From: JAIPFM01 sp964494325
Lineage (GTDB): Bacteria; Planctomycetota; Phycisphaerae; Sedimentisphaerales; Anaerobacaceae
Assembly (NCBI GenBank): GCA_964494325.1
Contig: CAZBTJ010000006.1
Span: 1 to 64,000 of the forward strand
Length of the DNA: 64,000 bases
Direction: 5' to 3'
Shown: in pieces, positions 17,675 through 25,198 of the stretch
How positions within the stretch are numbered: the stretch's first letter is position 1
Layout of the letters: each line of letters begins with the position of its first letter
Position numbers and translations under genes: made by a program
The notes under the pieces: model-generated
The model's database searches: none
What the model was told of the DNA's origin: nothing
Seen by the model: the letters and a program-made list of their open reading frames with translations, nothing else

Positions 17675-18174
17675 GACGAGTATGGACCCGACGATCTAGA
17701 CTAGAATGGCAAGATCACCTGGATGCGGATCAAGGACAAACAAGGCACATTCATTCTGGACCCTCAGGAGAACCGTCTGCTTTTCAAAGCCGATCCCCTT
17801 AAAGACGAGGTTGGTCAATGGCGTTACCCAAGACGCTTTCCGAAATTTGGATCACACTGGAAAACCAGCGACTCATGGCAACCCGATCCCAACAGGATAT
17901 CACCAACCATATCACGGCACCGGACAAAGTCTGCCTCCAGAGTAAGACCCTCAAGGTGGTGTCTTCAGGCATTGTCAAGGATCAATTCTTCAGAGACATT
18001 GAGCCAGTCAAACACCGCCCGCAATGCGTCAAACTTGAATGCATTCCGGGCAAGGCCGCAGCCCGTGTCCAATTTATTGTCACTGGTACAGGCGACTTTT
18101 CTGTCACCTACGACTCTGTCAAGGGTGGTTTCCTGGAGAAGACGTCGGCCACCGTGACTACAGACAAGTACTGA
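17675..18174 (+). pseudogene. Decayed M14-type zinc carboxypeptidase fragment
   Basis: From 17675 the frame reads DEYGPDDLD, a TAG at 17702-17704, then NGKITWMRIKDKQGTFILDP and ENRLLFKADPLKDEVGQW. This resembles the calcium-loop-like insert of planctomycete M14 peptidases. At 17828-17829 one base is missing and the frame changes. The second frame (from 17818) gives PKTLSEIWITLENQRLMATR, GIVKDQFFRDIEPVK and FSVTYDSVKGG, ending at 18174, which looks like the C-terminal beta domain of the same kind of protein. Nonsense codon, frameshift and the absent catalytic domain mark it as a remnant. The family call is from memory of motifs. It overlaps the end of the DUF445 gene tail to tail by 17 nt. Confidence 0.5.
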
Positions 18175-18727
18175 GCCCAGCCTGGACCAAGCCAATCAAG
18201 GCGCCCAGGATACCACCAAACAACGTGATGTAACGGAATTGTTTTTGGGAGAAGCCTAAAACCAGTTCTTCCAGTTTTTCGATGTCCATGGCGTTGATTT
18301 TGGCTTCAATCTTTTCAGCGATGTGAAGATCACCACCCTGCTCAATGGCATCGCTGGCGACTTCTTCAATCCCCTCCAGGATTTTCTTGATGATGTCACC
18401 CTTCATAGGGGCTGCTATCATGGCCAGAGGGCCAAGGCCTTGGAGGAATTCATCCACCTTGGACTCAAGGGCAATCTGTACCTTGTCACCGGTGATCAAG
18501 CTGTGAATTTCCCGGCCAGACAGCAGGTTTGCCTCAAAGGTTTCGGCCATGTTTTTGGCAATGATGTGACGCTGCTGAGAAATGACACCCGGCGTCAACG
18601 GCACACGCCATGGCCCAATGGTCCAGGCCTGATAAGGCCGAAACAACATTTTGATCGCAATCTGATTGGTTAGAGCGCCAATCAGGGCCCCCACGGGAGG
18701 AAATACAATAAACGGCATTACATCCAT
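18158..18727 (-). CDS. DUF445 membrane protein
   Basis: A 190-aa protein with the DUF445 opening: a membrane helix around FPPVGALIGALTNQIAIKML, then the conserved RPYQAWTIGPWRVPLTPG and ISQQRHIIAKNMAETFEANL. A soluble helical middle follows, and a final membrane helix (ITLFGGILGALIGLVQAGL). I start at ATG 18727 with AGGA about 10 nt upstream; the upstream extension to 18850 is not family-like. Function of DUF445 proteins is unknown. It stands alone on this strand. Confidence 0.85.
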   Translation of the reverse strand: MDVMPFIVFPPVGALIGALTNQIAIKMLFRPYQAWTIGPWRVPLTPGVISQQRHIIAKNMAETFEANLLSGREIHSLITGDKVQIALESKVDEFLQGLGPLAMIAAPMKGDIIKKILEGIEEVASDAIEQGGDLHIAEKIEAKINAMDIEKLEELVLGFSQKQFRYITLFGGILGALIGLVQAGLSTCL

Positions 18728-18901
18728 ATTTTTCGTTCCTATTTCTATACTTCTGGATACACACAACAACGACTCTTTCCAAAGGCTCTTCCAGACGCTG
18801 CCCGGAGAAAACCGTGGATTATACCGCAATATCAAAGTTCCGCAAGTCATTCAAGACAACAGAGTTGCCCCCGAAACCCCATGGCCAAAGTCAAAGATTC
18901 T

Positions 18902-18930
18902 TTGCACAAATGATTTTTTTGAGGTTAAAT
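18902..18930 (+). promoter_or_regulatory. Predicted promoter of the zinc-ribbon/lemA/htpX operon
   Basis: TTGCAC (18902-18907), 17-nt spacer, TTAAAT (18925-18930), about 75 nt before the first start codon of the operon. Motif-based only. Confidence 0.45.
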
Positions 18931-19004
18931 ACGTCCTGTTAGAGAAGAGTCAGTGCTGCAGTGAAAAGGCAGTATCTGATACCCTTGTGATTTAGGATGC
19001 GATT

Positions 19005-19391
19005 ATGGATTGCCCTGCGTGCCGAGAGGCCATGATAACTCTGGAACTGCATAACGTGGAAATTGACCACTGTGTGGGCTGTGGAGGTATTTGGCTGGAT
19101 GCCGGCGAATTGGAGACCTTAATTGATGATCAAGACAAGGCTTTACAGCTGCTGAGGACATTTCAAAACCAGGTTCATTCTAAAGAAACCTTGCGTCGGT
19201 GCCCTATTTGCCGAAGGAAAATGCAAAAAAATCTGGTGGGGTCGGCTCAATCCCCGGTATTGATTGATACCTGCAAACGCCATCATGGCTTATGGTTTGA
19301 TCAGGGAGAATTGGACGATATTCTGGCCTGTGCAGATCTTGACGACGAGAATAAGATAAGACAACTGCTAGCGGATATGTTCGGAAAATAA
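19005..19391 (+). CDS. Protein with two TFIIB-type zinc ribbons
   Basis: The 128-aa cytoplasmic protein is two copies of the zf-TFIIB-like unit. The first has CPAC (3-6) and CVGCGGIWLDAGELE; the second has CPIC and DTCKRHHGLWFDQGELDD, in which one Cys of the second pair is replaced by His. Such proteins bind zinc, but their targets are unknown. The stop lies 12 nt before lemA, and the AAAGGAG SD of lemA lies in the gap, so they form one operon with htpX. The context suggests a role in membrane-protein quality control (inference). Confidence 0.85.
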   Translation: MDCPACREAMITLELHNVEIDHCVGCGGIWLDAGELETLIDDQDKALQLLRTFQNQVHSKETLRRCPICRRKMQKNLVGSAQSPVLIDTCKRHHGLWFDQGELDDILACADLDDENKIRQLLADMFGK

Positions 19392-19403
19392 AGGAGAAAC
19401 CTC

Positions 19404-19967
19404 ATGGGAATCGCAATAGGTGTAGGTGTGACTATTGGCATCATCATGCTGTTGTTGCTGGTGCTGGTGGGTATTTACAACGGCCTGGTCCAGGCACGCA
19501 ATCGGGTGGACAATGGCTGGTCACAGATTGATGTTCAGCTCAAACGACGTCACGATCTGATACCCAATCTTGTGGAAACGGCCAAGGGCTATATGAAACA
19601 CGAGGCAGACACCTTCAAGTCCATTACAGAAGCCCGTTCCAAGGCCCTGGGCGCCAACAATATCAAGGATGCTTCGGCCGCAGAAGGTCAGCTTGGCGCC
19701 GCTTTAAGTCAGTTTCTTTTGACTGTGGAAAACTACCCGGACCTGAAGGCCAACCAGAATTTTCTGTCTCTCCAAGAAGAGCTGTCCAGCACTGAAAACA
19801 AAATCTCATTCAGCCGCCAGAATTACAATGATCAGGTTCTAGGCTATAACAACAAGACAGACATGTTCCCTTCCAACATCGTGGCAGGCATGTTCAACTT
19901 CACCAAACGAGACTTCTTTGAAATCGAAAACAAAGAAGAACGAGAGGCACCAAAGGTCCAGTTCTAA
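19404..19967 (+). CDS. lemA: LemA family protein
   Basis: A 187-aa protein with one N-terminal membrane segment (5-28) and a long helical periplasmic or cytoplasmic bundle. The family core is plain: YNGLVQARNRVDNGWSQIDV, LKRRHDLIPNLVETAKGYMK, ENYPDLKANQNFLSLQEEL and SFSRQNYNDQVLGYN, ending with FFEIENKEEREAPKVQF. LemA genes commonly precede htpX-type protease genes, as here. The molecular function is not settled. AAAGGAG lies upstream of ATG. Confidence 0.95.
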   Translation: MGIAIGVGVTIGIIMLLLLVLVGIYNGLVQARNRVDNGWSQIDVQLKRRHDLIPNLVETAKGYMKHEADTFKSITEARSKALGANNIKDASAAEGQLGAALSQFLLTVENYPDLKANQNFLSLQEELSSTENKISFSRQNYNDQVLGYNNKTDMFPSNIVAGMFNFTKRDFFEIENKEEREAPKVQF

Positions 19968-20008
19968 GAACCAAGAACCAAGAACGAAAAACGAAAAACG
20001 AAGAACTA
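19960..20008. repeat. 7-nt repeat array filling the lemA-htpX spacer
   Basis: Seven consecutive 7-nt units (AGTTCTA, AGAACCA twice, AGAACGA, AAAACGA twice, AGAACTA) run from inside the last lemA codons across its TAA to 7 nt before the htpX ATG. The whole spacer is therefore repeat, and no good SD is left in front of htpX. Confidence 0.85.
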
Positions 20009-20015
20009 ATACACC

Positions 20016-21239
20016 ATGTGGGAACTCATCAACGCCAATAAACGCAACAGCATCATATTGATGCTCACCCTGGCCTTTGTGCTTCTGGGCCTTGGCTATC
20101 TCATTGGATTTGCCTTTGCGCCTCAGGTGGCATGGATGGGCATGGTGGTCGCCGCAATCATCTGGGCCGTTATGGCCTTGGTGAGTTTTTTATCCGGGGA
20201 CAAAATCCTGCTCAGTGCAAGTCGTGCCAAGCCTGTGACCAAAGAAGTACACCCCATGCTCTTTAATGTGGTGGAGGAAATGTCCATTGCGGCTGGTCTG
20301 GCCAAGATGCCAAGAATCTACATCATCAATGATGCAGCACCCAATGCCTTTGCCACGGGACGCACGCCTGAATCGGCCTCGGTGGCTGTCACTGCGGGCC
20401 TGCTGGCACGTCTGAATCGTGATGAATTACAGGGCGTAATGGCCCATGAGATCAGCCACATAATTCACCGAGACATCCTTTACGTCACAGTCGCTGGTAT
20501 CATGCTGGGCACGATTGTGATGCTGAGCCACGTGTTCTTGCGGGGCATGTTTTACAGTTCCCTGGGTGGCTCGCGTCGATACAGCAGTCGAAACAACAAT
20601 GGTCAGGCTCAATTGATTATGATGGGTGTGGCCCTGTTGGCTGCCATACTCACCCCTATTCTGGCACAACTTCTCTATTTTGCCCTGTCACGCAAACGCG
20701 AATACCTGGCAGATGCCGGCGCTGTACGTCTGACCCGTTACCCCGAAGGTCTGGCCAGTGCCCTGGAAAAAATTGCCAATGATCCGTCACCCCAGCTATC
20801 CGTGGCCAATAAAGCCACGGCACCCATGTATATTGCCAATCCTTTTAAACGCAAGGGCCAGAAGAGACTGGCCAATCTGAGCAGTACTCACCCCCCTATT
20901 GAAGAACGTGTCAAGATACTCCGGGCCATGTCCGGGGCCTCTTATGTGGATTATTCCAGAGCCTTTACGCAAGCCACAAAACAGCCCACCGTGCTGCCCG
21001 TGTCATGTCATCAAGACCAGGCCGCGATAACAACACGCCAAGCCTATGCAGAGACCACCACATCCAGCCAGTCTCCTCTATCTGAGCCTCTCCAAAAGAC
21101 AGGGGACATTATACGAAAAGTTAACGGTTTTGCATTTTTAGAGTGTGACTGTGGCCTAAAACTCAAAATCCCCCCAAACTTCAAATCACATAAAGTACAA
21201 TGTCCGCGATGCAGACAAACCCTTGATATTGTAAAATAA
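20016..21239 (+). CDS. htpX: HtpX-type membrane metalloprotease with C-terminal zinc ribbon
   Basis: An integral-membrane M48B protease that degrades misfolded membrane proteins. The 407-aa protein has two N-terminal membrane helices (about 15-60), a VTAGLL region, the zinc site HEISH followed by RD, two more membrane helices and the third ligand Glu in KREYLADAGAV. Unlike E. coli HtpX (about 290 aa) it has an extra 100 residues: a Ser/Thr/Gln linker and a terminal zinc ribbon (CDCG near 370 and CPRC near 397). That ribbon may bind client proteins or its zinc-ribbon neighbour (inference). Third gene of the operon. Confidence 0.93.
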   Translation: MWELINANKRNSIILMLTLAFVLLGLGYLIGFAFAPQVAWMGMVVAAIIWAVMALVSFLSGDKILLSASRAKPVTKEVHPMLFNVVEEMSIAAGLAKMPRIYIINDAAPNAFATGRTPESASVAVTAGLLARLNRDELQGVMAHEISHIIHRDILYVTVAGIMLGTIVMLSHVFLRGMFYSSLGGSRRYSSRNNNGQAQLIMMGVALLAAILTPILAQLLYFALSRKREYLADAGAVRLTRYPEGLASALEKIANDPSPQLSVANKATAPMYIANPFKRKGQKRLANLSSTHPPIEERVKILRAMSGASYVDYSRAFTQATKQPTVLPVSCHQDQAAITTRQAYAETTTSSQSPLSEPLQKTGDIIRKVNGFAFLECDCGLKLKIPPNFKSHKVQCPRCRQTLDIVK

Positions 21240-21502
21240 GCAGTGACAGAGTCCTTTCCAGCTTTGCCTTTTGACTCAAGAAATCGCCTTGGTTCACGCT
21301 TTCTGGTTCACAGTCCACATGTGTAAGAAAAAGCTGTTTTCAGGCTTTGTTCCTTAATAGCGAACAGTGAGTCGAAAAACCCATTGCTTATTACTCAGAA
21401 GCCCTTTACAATCGCACTTCCATTGTTTACTCTTTGATCTTCTCAATCAATGAATATAGGTGGGAACTGTTTTTGATATTATATAGCCACGAGACTAACT
21501 CC

Positions 21503-23716
21503 ATGGGGCGAAATGTGCTTAAACCAGACGTTCCAAGATTAAAACCTGCCTGGACAGTCCTGGTCCTTGCCCTATTGCTCTATCTAATCCCCAGCATCAC
21601 CTTCGCAGAAAAGATCACGATCCGTCTTGCCACAGGAAGCAAAACCGGGGTCTATTATCCGATGGGCCATGGCATCAAGAAGGCCGTAGAGGATACATTT
21701 CCTGATATCTTAATTGAAGTGGTTGAAACAGCGGGTACCTTGGACAACCTGCGTCTACTCGACAATGAGCAGGTGGATCTGGCTTTGGTCCAAAATGATT
21801 CGGCGTACTATTTCAGCCATGGCGAAGCCATGTTCAATCTGCCATCAAGCAAGGCGCTGGCTGTGGCGTCACTATATACTGAAATCATCCAGATCGTGGC
21901 CACCAAAAAAAGCGATATTCACTATCTCAACCAGTTAAAGGGCCGAAGAGTACGTACAGGCTCTCCTCCAGCCAATATCACCAACAGCGCCACACTCATG
22001 TTTTCTCTGGACGGATGGGAAGCCACAGACCTGACAGATGTTCGATGTAAGTTTGGTGAAGCCAGGGACATGCTTTTTGATAATTCTTTGGATGCAGCCT
22101 TTGTCACGGCAGGTATCCCCACCCCCCTCTTGACCACCAGAATCGACGGAATTTCACTGCTGGACTATGTGAACTTTATCCCCATCAATGAGGGACTGGC
22201 CAACAGACTCATCCGGGCATTCCCTTATTTCGTCTACACTGAAATCCCAGCTGAGACCTATGACTTCCAAGACAAAGCCATAAAGACAGTGGGAGTACGT
22301 GCGATTCTCGTGGCCAGAAAGCACTTTGACCAAACCCTGGTCCAGGGCAAAAAGGTGCCCCCCGATTTTATTCGACAATTGACCCAGCTTATTTTTGAGA
22401 AGAGTAAGGTCATCAGAGAAGAGCATGGCATTCCTGGTGTGGATCTCAGCAAATATCAGTTCTCTCTTAAAGAAGGCCTGGACGGCATTCTGGATCATCG
22501 GATGCAACCCATCATTCCTGTTCACCCTCAAGCCTGGGCCTTTTACATGGAAAATGGCCTGCTCAAAAAGGATATCTTTGACTATCTGCCCATGATCGTC
22601 TGGTCCTGTCTGTTGCTGGTCATTTTGGTATACCTCATTAAATTCAGGTCTGTCATCAGGCATATCATGCAACGGCACATTCATGTGAGGCTGTTTGTCA
22701 TCTTTATCTGTTTGTACGTACTCGGCACCCTGACCATGTATTTCTTTGAGCGATACAACAATACCTCATTCGATACGTTGGGTGAATCCTTTTGGTCGAT
22801 CACGATTTACATGCTCAGTGGCTTTGAAGATCGATATCCTGTGACCTGGCCGGGACGCGTTATTTCAATTTTTATATTCATTTTGAGTGTGTTCTTCTTC
22901 GGTGCCGTGGCAGGTCGTTTTGCAGCAGCATTTCTGAGAAGAGAGGAGTTTAAGATGCCCAAGGACGTCAATGATCACATCGTCATATGCAACTGGAACG
23001 ACCGTGGCAAGCGTATTGTCGCTGAATTGAGACACCCAGAGGGCAGGCCCGATGCGGAAATCATCATTATTGATGACAAGCTCCTGAACGAAGAGGAACT
23101 CTTAAGCACCACGTCATTCCGTAAGATACACTGCATACACAAAGATCCCAGCCGTCATGGTACATTACGCACAGCGCGGGTCAAAAATGCGGACACCATT
23201 ATCATCCTCTCGGACAATGAGTCGCCTGATCCAGATGCCAAATCGGCCATGATCATTTTGGCGCTGCTCAGAGAGTGCAAAGACCATCCACCTCACATCA
23301 TCACAGAGGTCGTTAATTCTGAGAACAGCCAACACCTCAAGGATGCGGGTGCCAACGAGACCATTTGCACCACAGATGTGGGCATTGGTATATTGGCCCA
23401 TTGTGCCGTTAACAAGCTGCTGTCTGATGTGTACAAAGATTTGCTCACCTACACCTTTGAAGGCAATGAACTGTACATTATCACGCCCGACCATTTCCCA
23501 GATGCTTTCATTGGCAAGACATTTTCACAGTGCGCTCAAATACTCTATGAAAAGCGTGATGATGCCAACCCCGTCATACTGCTGGGTCTCCGCCGGGATG
23601 ATCAGGTCATTATGAATCCAAGAAAGGTCGGTAAAGGAAGCACAAGTGAAGAATACATCATTACAGAGAATGATGCATTAATTGCCATGGCATTTTCGCC
23701 TCCTGACATAAAGTAA
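21503..23716 (+). CDS. TAXI receptor - ion channel - RCK fusion
   Basis: One chain of 737 aa. After a signal-like helix (17-36) comes a TAXI-type solute-binding domain (about 37-352: ATGSKTGVYYPMGHGIKKA, VVETAGTLDNLRLL, VDLALVQND, PVHPQAWAFY). A membrane helix follows at 362-380, then a two-helix channel unit (395-413 and 453-477) with a pore-loop segment at 425-446, and from 492 a TrkA-N/RCK-like Rossmann domain (HIVICNWNDRG, IIIIDDKLL, ADTIIILSDNE). In place of TVGYGD the filter reads SGFEDRYP (439-446). The layout recalls GluR0, but with a TAXI receptor, suggesting a ligand-gated channel (inference). ATG 21503 fits the signal peptide; a TTG at 21434 is less likely. Confidence 0.85.
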   Translation: MGRNVLKPDVPRLKPAWTVLVLALLLYLIPSITFAEKITIRLATGSKTGVYYPMGHGIKKAVEDTFPDILIEVVETAGTLDNLRLLDNEQVDLALVQNDSAYYFSHGEAMFNLPSSKALAVASLYTEIIQIVATKKSDIHYLNQLKGRRVRTGSPPANITNSATLMFSLDGWEATDLTDVRCKFGEARDMLFDNSLDAAFVTAGIPTPLLTTRIDGISLLDYVNFIPINEGLANRLIRAFPYFVYTEIPAETYDFQDKAIKTVGVRAILVARKHFDQTLVQGKKVPPDFIRQLTQLIFEKSKVIREEHGIPGVDLSKYQFSLKEGLDGILDHRMQPIIPVHPQAWAFYMENGLLKKDIFDYLPMIVWSCLLLVILVYLIKFRSVIRHIMQRHIHVRLFVIFICLYVLGTLTMYFFERYNNTSFDTLGESFWSITIYMLSGFEDRYPVTWPGRVISIFIFILSVFFFGAVAGRFAAAFLRREEFKMPKDVNDHIVICNWNDRGKRIVAELRHPEGRPDAEIIIIDDKLLNEEELLSTTSFRKIHCIHKDPSRHGTLRTARVKNADTIIILSDNESPDPDAKSAMIILALLRECKDHPPHIITEVVNSENSQHLKDAGANETICTTDVGIGILAHCAVNKLLSDVYKDLLTYTFEGNELYIITPDHFPDAFIGKTFSQCAQILYEKRDDANPVILLGLRRDDQVIMNPRKVGKGSTSEEYIITENDALIAMAFSPPDIK

Positions 23717-23796
23717 TGAGTGACATGCTACAAGTCGGATTTTGGCATGTAACTTTAAATAAAAAAGCATGACCCAGGTATAATGAGCCATTCAAT

Positions 23797-24852
23797 ATGA
23801 ACAAAACGTTTTACGGTAACACAATCCTTCAATGGATGACCGCATTTGCAATTATTATAGGCGCCATTATCCTCGGCAAATGCCTCTACTGGCTCATCGG
23901 AAAAACCGTCAAAAAACTGGCCGCCAAGACAAAGACCCGACTCGACGACATTCTCGTGGACATGCTGGAAGAACCATGTGTGTTCGCCATTATCATTTTT
24001 GGGACCTGGCATGGCATCAAATTTCTCAACTTGTCGGGCGTAGAAACGACTATTGATAAAGCCTTTCAAGGCCTGATCATCGTAAATGCGGCCTGGCTGT
24101 TGACCCGGTTGTTTGACGCGTTGGTTGAAGAATACCTCGTCCCCTTTGTGGAGCAGACAGAAAGCGACCTGGATGACCAACTGGTCCCTGTGATTCGAAA
24201 ATCCATCAAGCTTTCAGTCTGGACGATTGCCATTATCATGGCCCTGGACAACGCCGGATATGATGTTTTTTCCATACTGGCAGGGCTGGGTATAGGCGGT
24301 CTGGCCTTTGCCCTGGCCGCCCAGGAGACAGTGGGCAATTTTTTCGGCAGCATTGCCATTTTTGTGGATAAACCCTTTAAAGTGGGAGACCGTATTCAAG
24401 TCAGAGGCCATGATGGCGTGGTCACGGCTATCGGTCTCAGGAGCACCAGAATCAAGAGCCGATATGAAGGCCGTATTATTACCATACCAAATTCAATGGT
24501 CGCAAAGGCCGACATTGTCAACGTGGACACAGAAAATGGACGCCAGGTCTTTTCTGTGTACCGATTGACCCCTGACATGAATGACAAACAAATCTCCGCA
24601 GCCATGGATTTGCTCAAACATATTGCCAAGACCGACAACGACACTCAGGAAAAGGTTGTCACGGGCTTTTTTGCCATCACAGAGTATTCGCGGGACATTA
24701 TGCTGCTGTACTGGGTCAAGCCCGACGCCTCAAACCTGAAAACACGAACCCGTATTAACCTTGAAATAGTGCGACAGTTTGAAGCCAACACGATCGAGCT
24801 GGTCAAGAGTAATCCGGTCCATGCCAAGGTGGATCAGGTCGAATTGCTCTGA
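23797..24852 (+). CDS. MscS-family mechanosensitive channel
   Basis: A 351-aa inner-membrane protein with an N-terminal helix (about 9-30), two or three further membrane helices, and a pore helix rich in Gly/Ala (ILAGLGIGGLAFALAAQETVGN), followed by FGSIAIFVDKPFKVGDRIQV, the MscS beta domain, and a C-terminal domain (ITEYSRDIMLLYWV). Such channels release solutes on hypo-osmotic shock. It starts 80 nt after the TAXI-channel gene on the same strand, so the two channels may serve one osmotic or ionic response. No strong SD. Confidence 0.93.
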   Translation: MNKTFYGNTILQWMTAFAIIIGAIILGKCLYWLIGKTVKKLAAKTKTRLDDILVDMLEEPCVFAIIIFGTWHGIKFLNLSGVETTIDKAFQGLIIVNAAWLLTRLFDALVEEYLVPFVEQTESDLDDQLVPVIRKSIKLSVWTIAIIMALDNAGYDVFSILAGLGIGGLAFALAAQETVGNFFGSIAIFVDKPFKVGDRIQVRGHDGVVTAIGLRSTRIKSRYEGRIITIPNSMVAKADIVNVDTENGRQVFSVYRLTPDMNDKQISAAMDLLKHIAKTDNDTQEKVVTGFFAITEYSRDIMLLYWVKPDASNLKTRTRINLEIVRQFEANTIELVKSNPVHAKVDQVELL

Positions 24853-25000
24853 TAACCATCCATCTTGATGTAGATATAGCAGTTTCACCAGTCCGTTTTT
24901 GAGCTGCTATTCTGCAAGAATGAATGCTTTAACCCTATAACAATAAGCTTTTTAGCGATGTAACGATCACTTACCCCATCCACGATAAGAGATTAATTAT

Positions 25001-25029
25001 TTGAATACTGACATAAATATCGTTATACT
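25001..25029 (+). promoter_or_regulatory. Predicted promoter of the orphan secretin gene
   Basis: TTGAAT (25001-25006), 17-nt spacer, TATACT (25024-25029). It implies a 5' UTR of about 160 nt before ATG 25199. I recognise no riboswitch in it. The interval 24853-25198 holds nothing else. Confidence 0.5.
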
Positions 25030-25198
25030 GGGTGGTTCAGTTCAGGTGGTGAATTCGTGTATGGTGCGTGCAAAACGCAATAAATAATCCATACATTCGT
25101 AAAATTTCCAGGGAATAGACTATTGATTACAGGCACAAAGCCGTTGAAGTATCGAAAAACTTGTCTATCCCGGATACTCGGAAGGAAGAACTGTTACC

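Noticed and set aside
22154..22684. 176-codon minus-strand frame inside the TAXI-channel gene
   Set aside because: Shadow of a long conserved gene on the other strand.
24853..25198. Riboswitch (c-di-GMP type) upstream of the secretin
   Set aside because: The long 5' UTR invited the check, but I could not find the conserved core of that or another known riboswitch.
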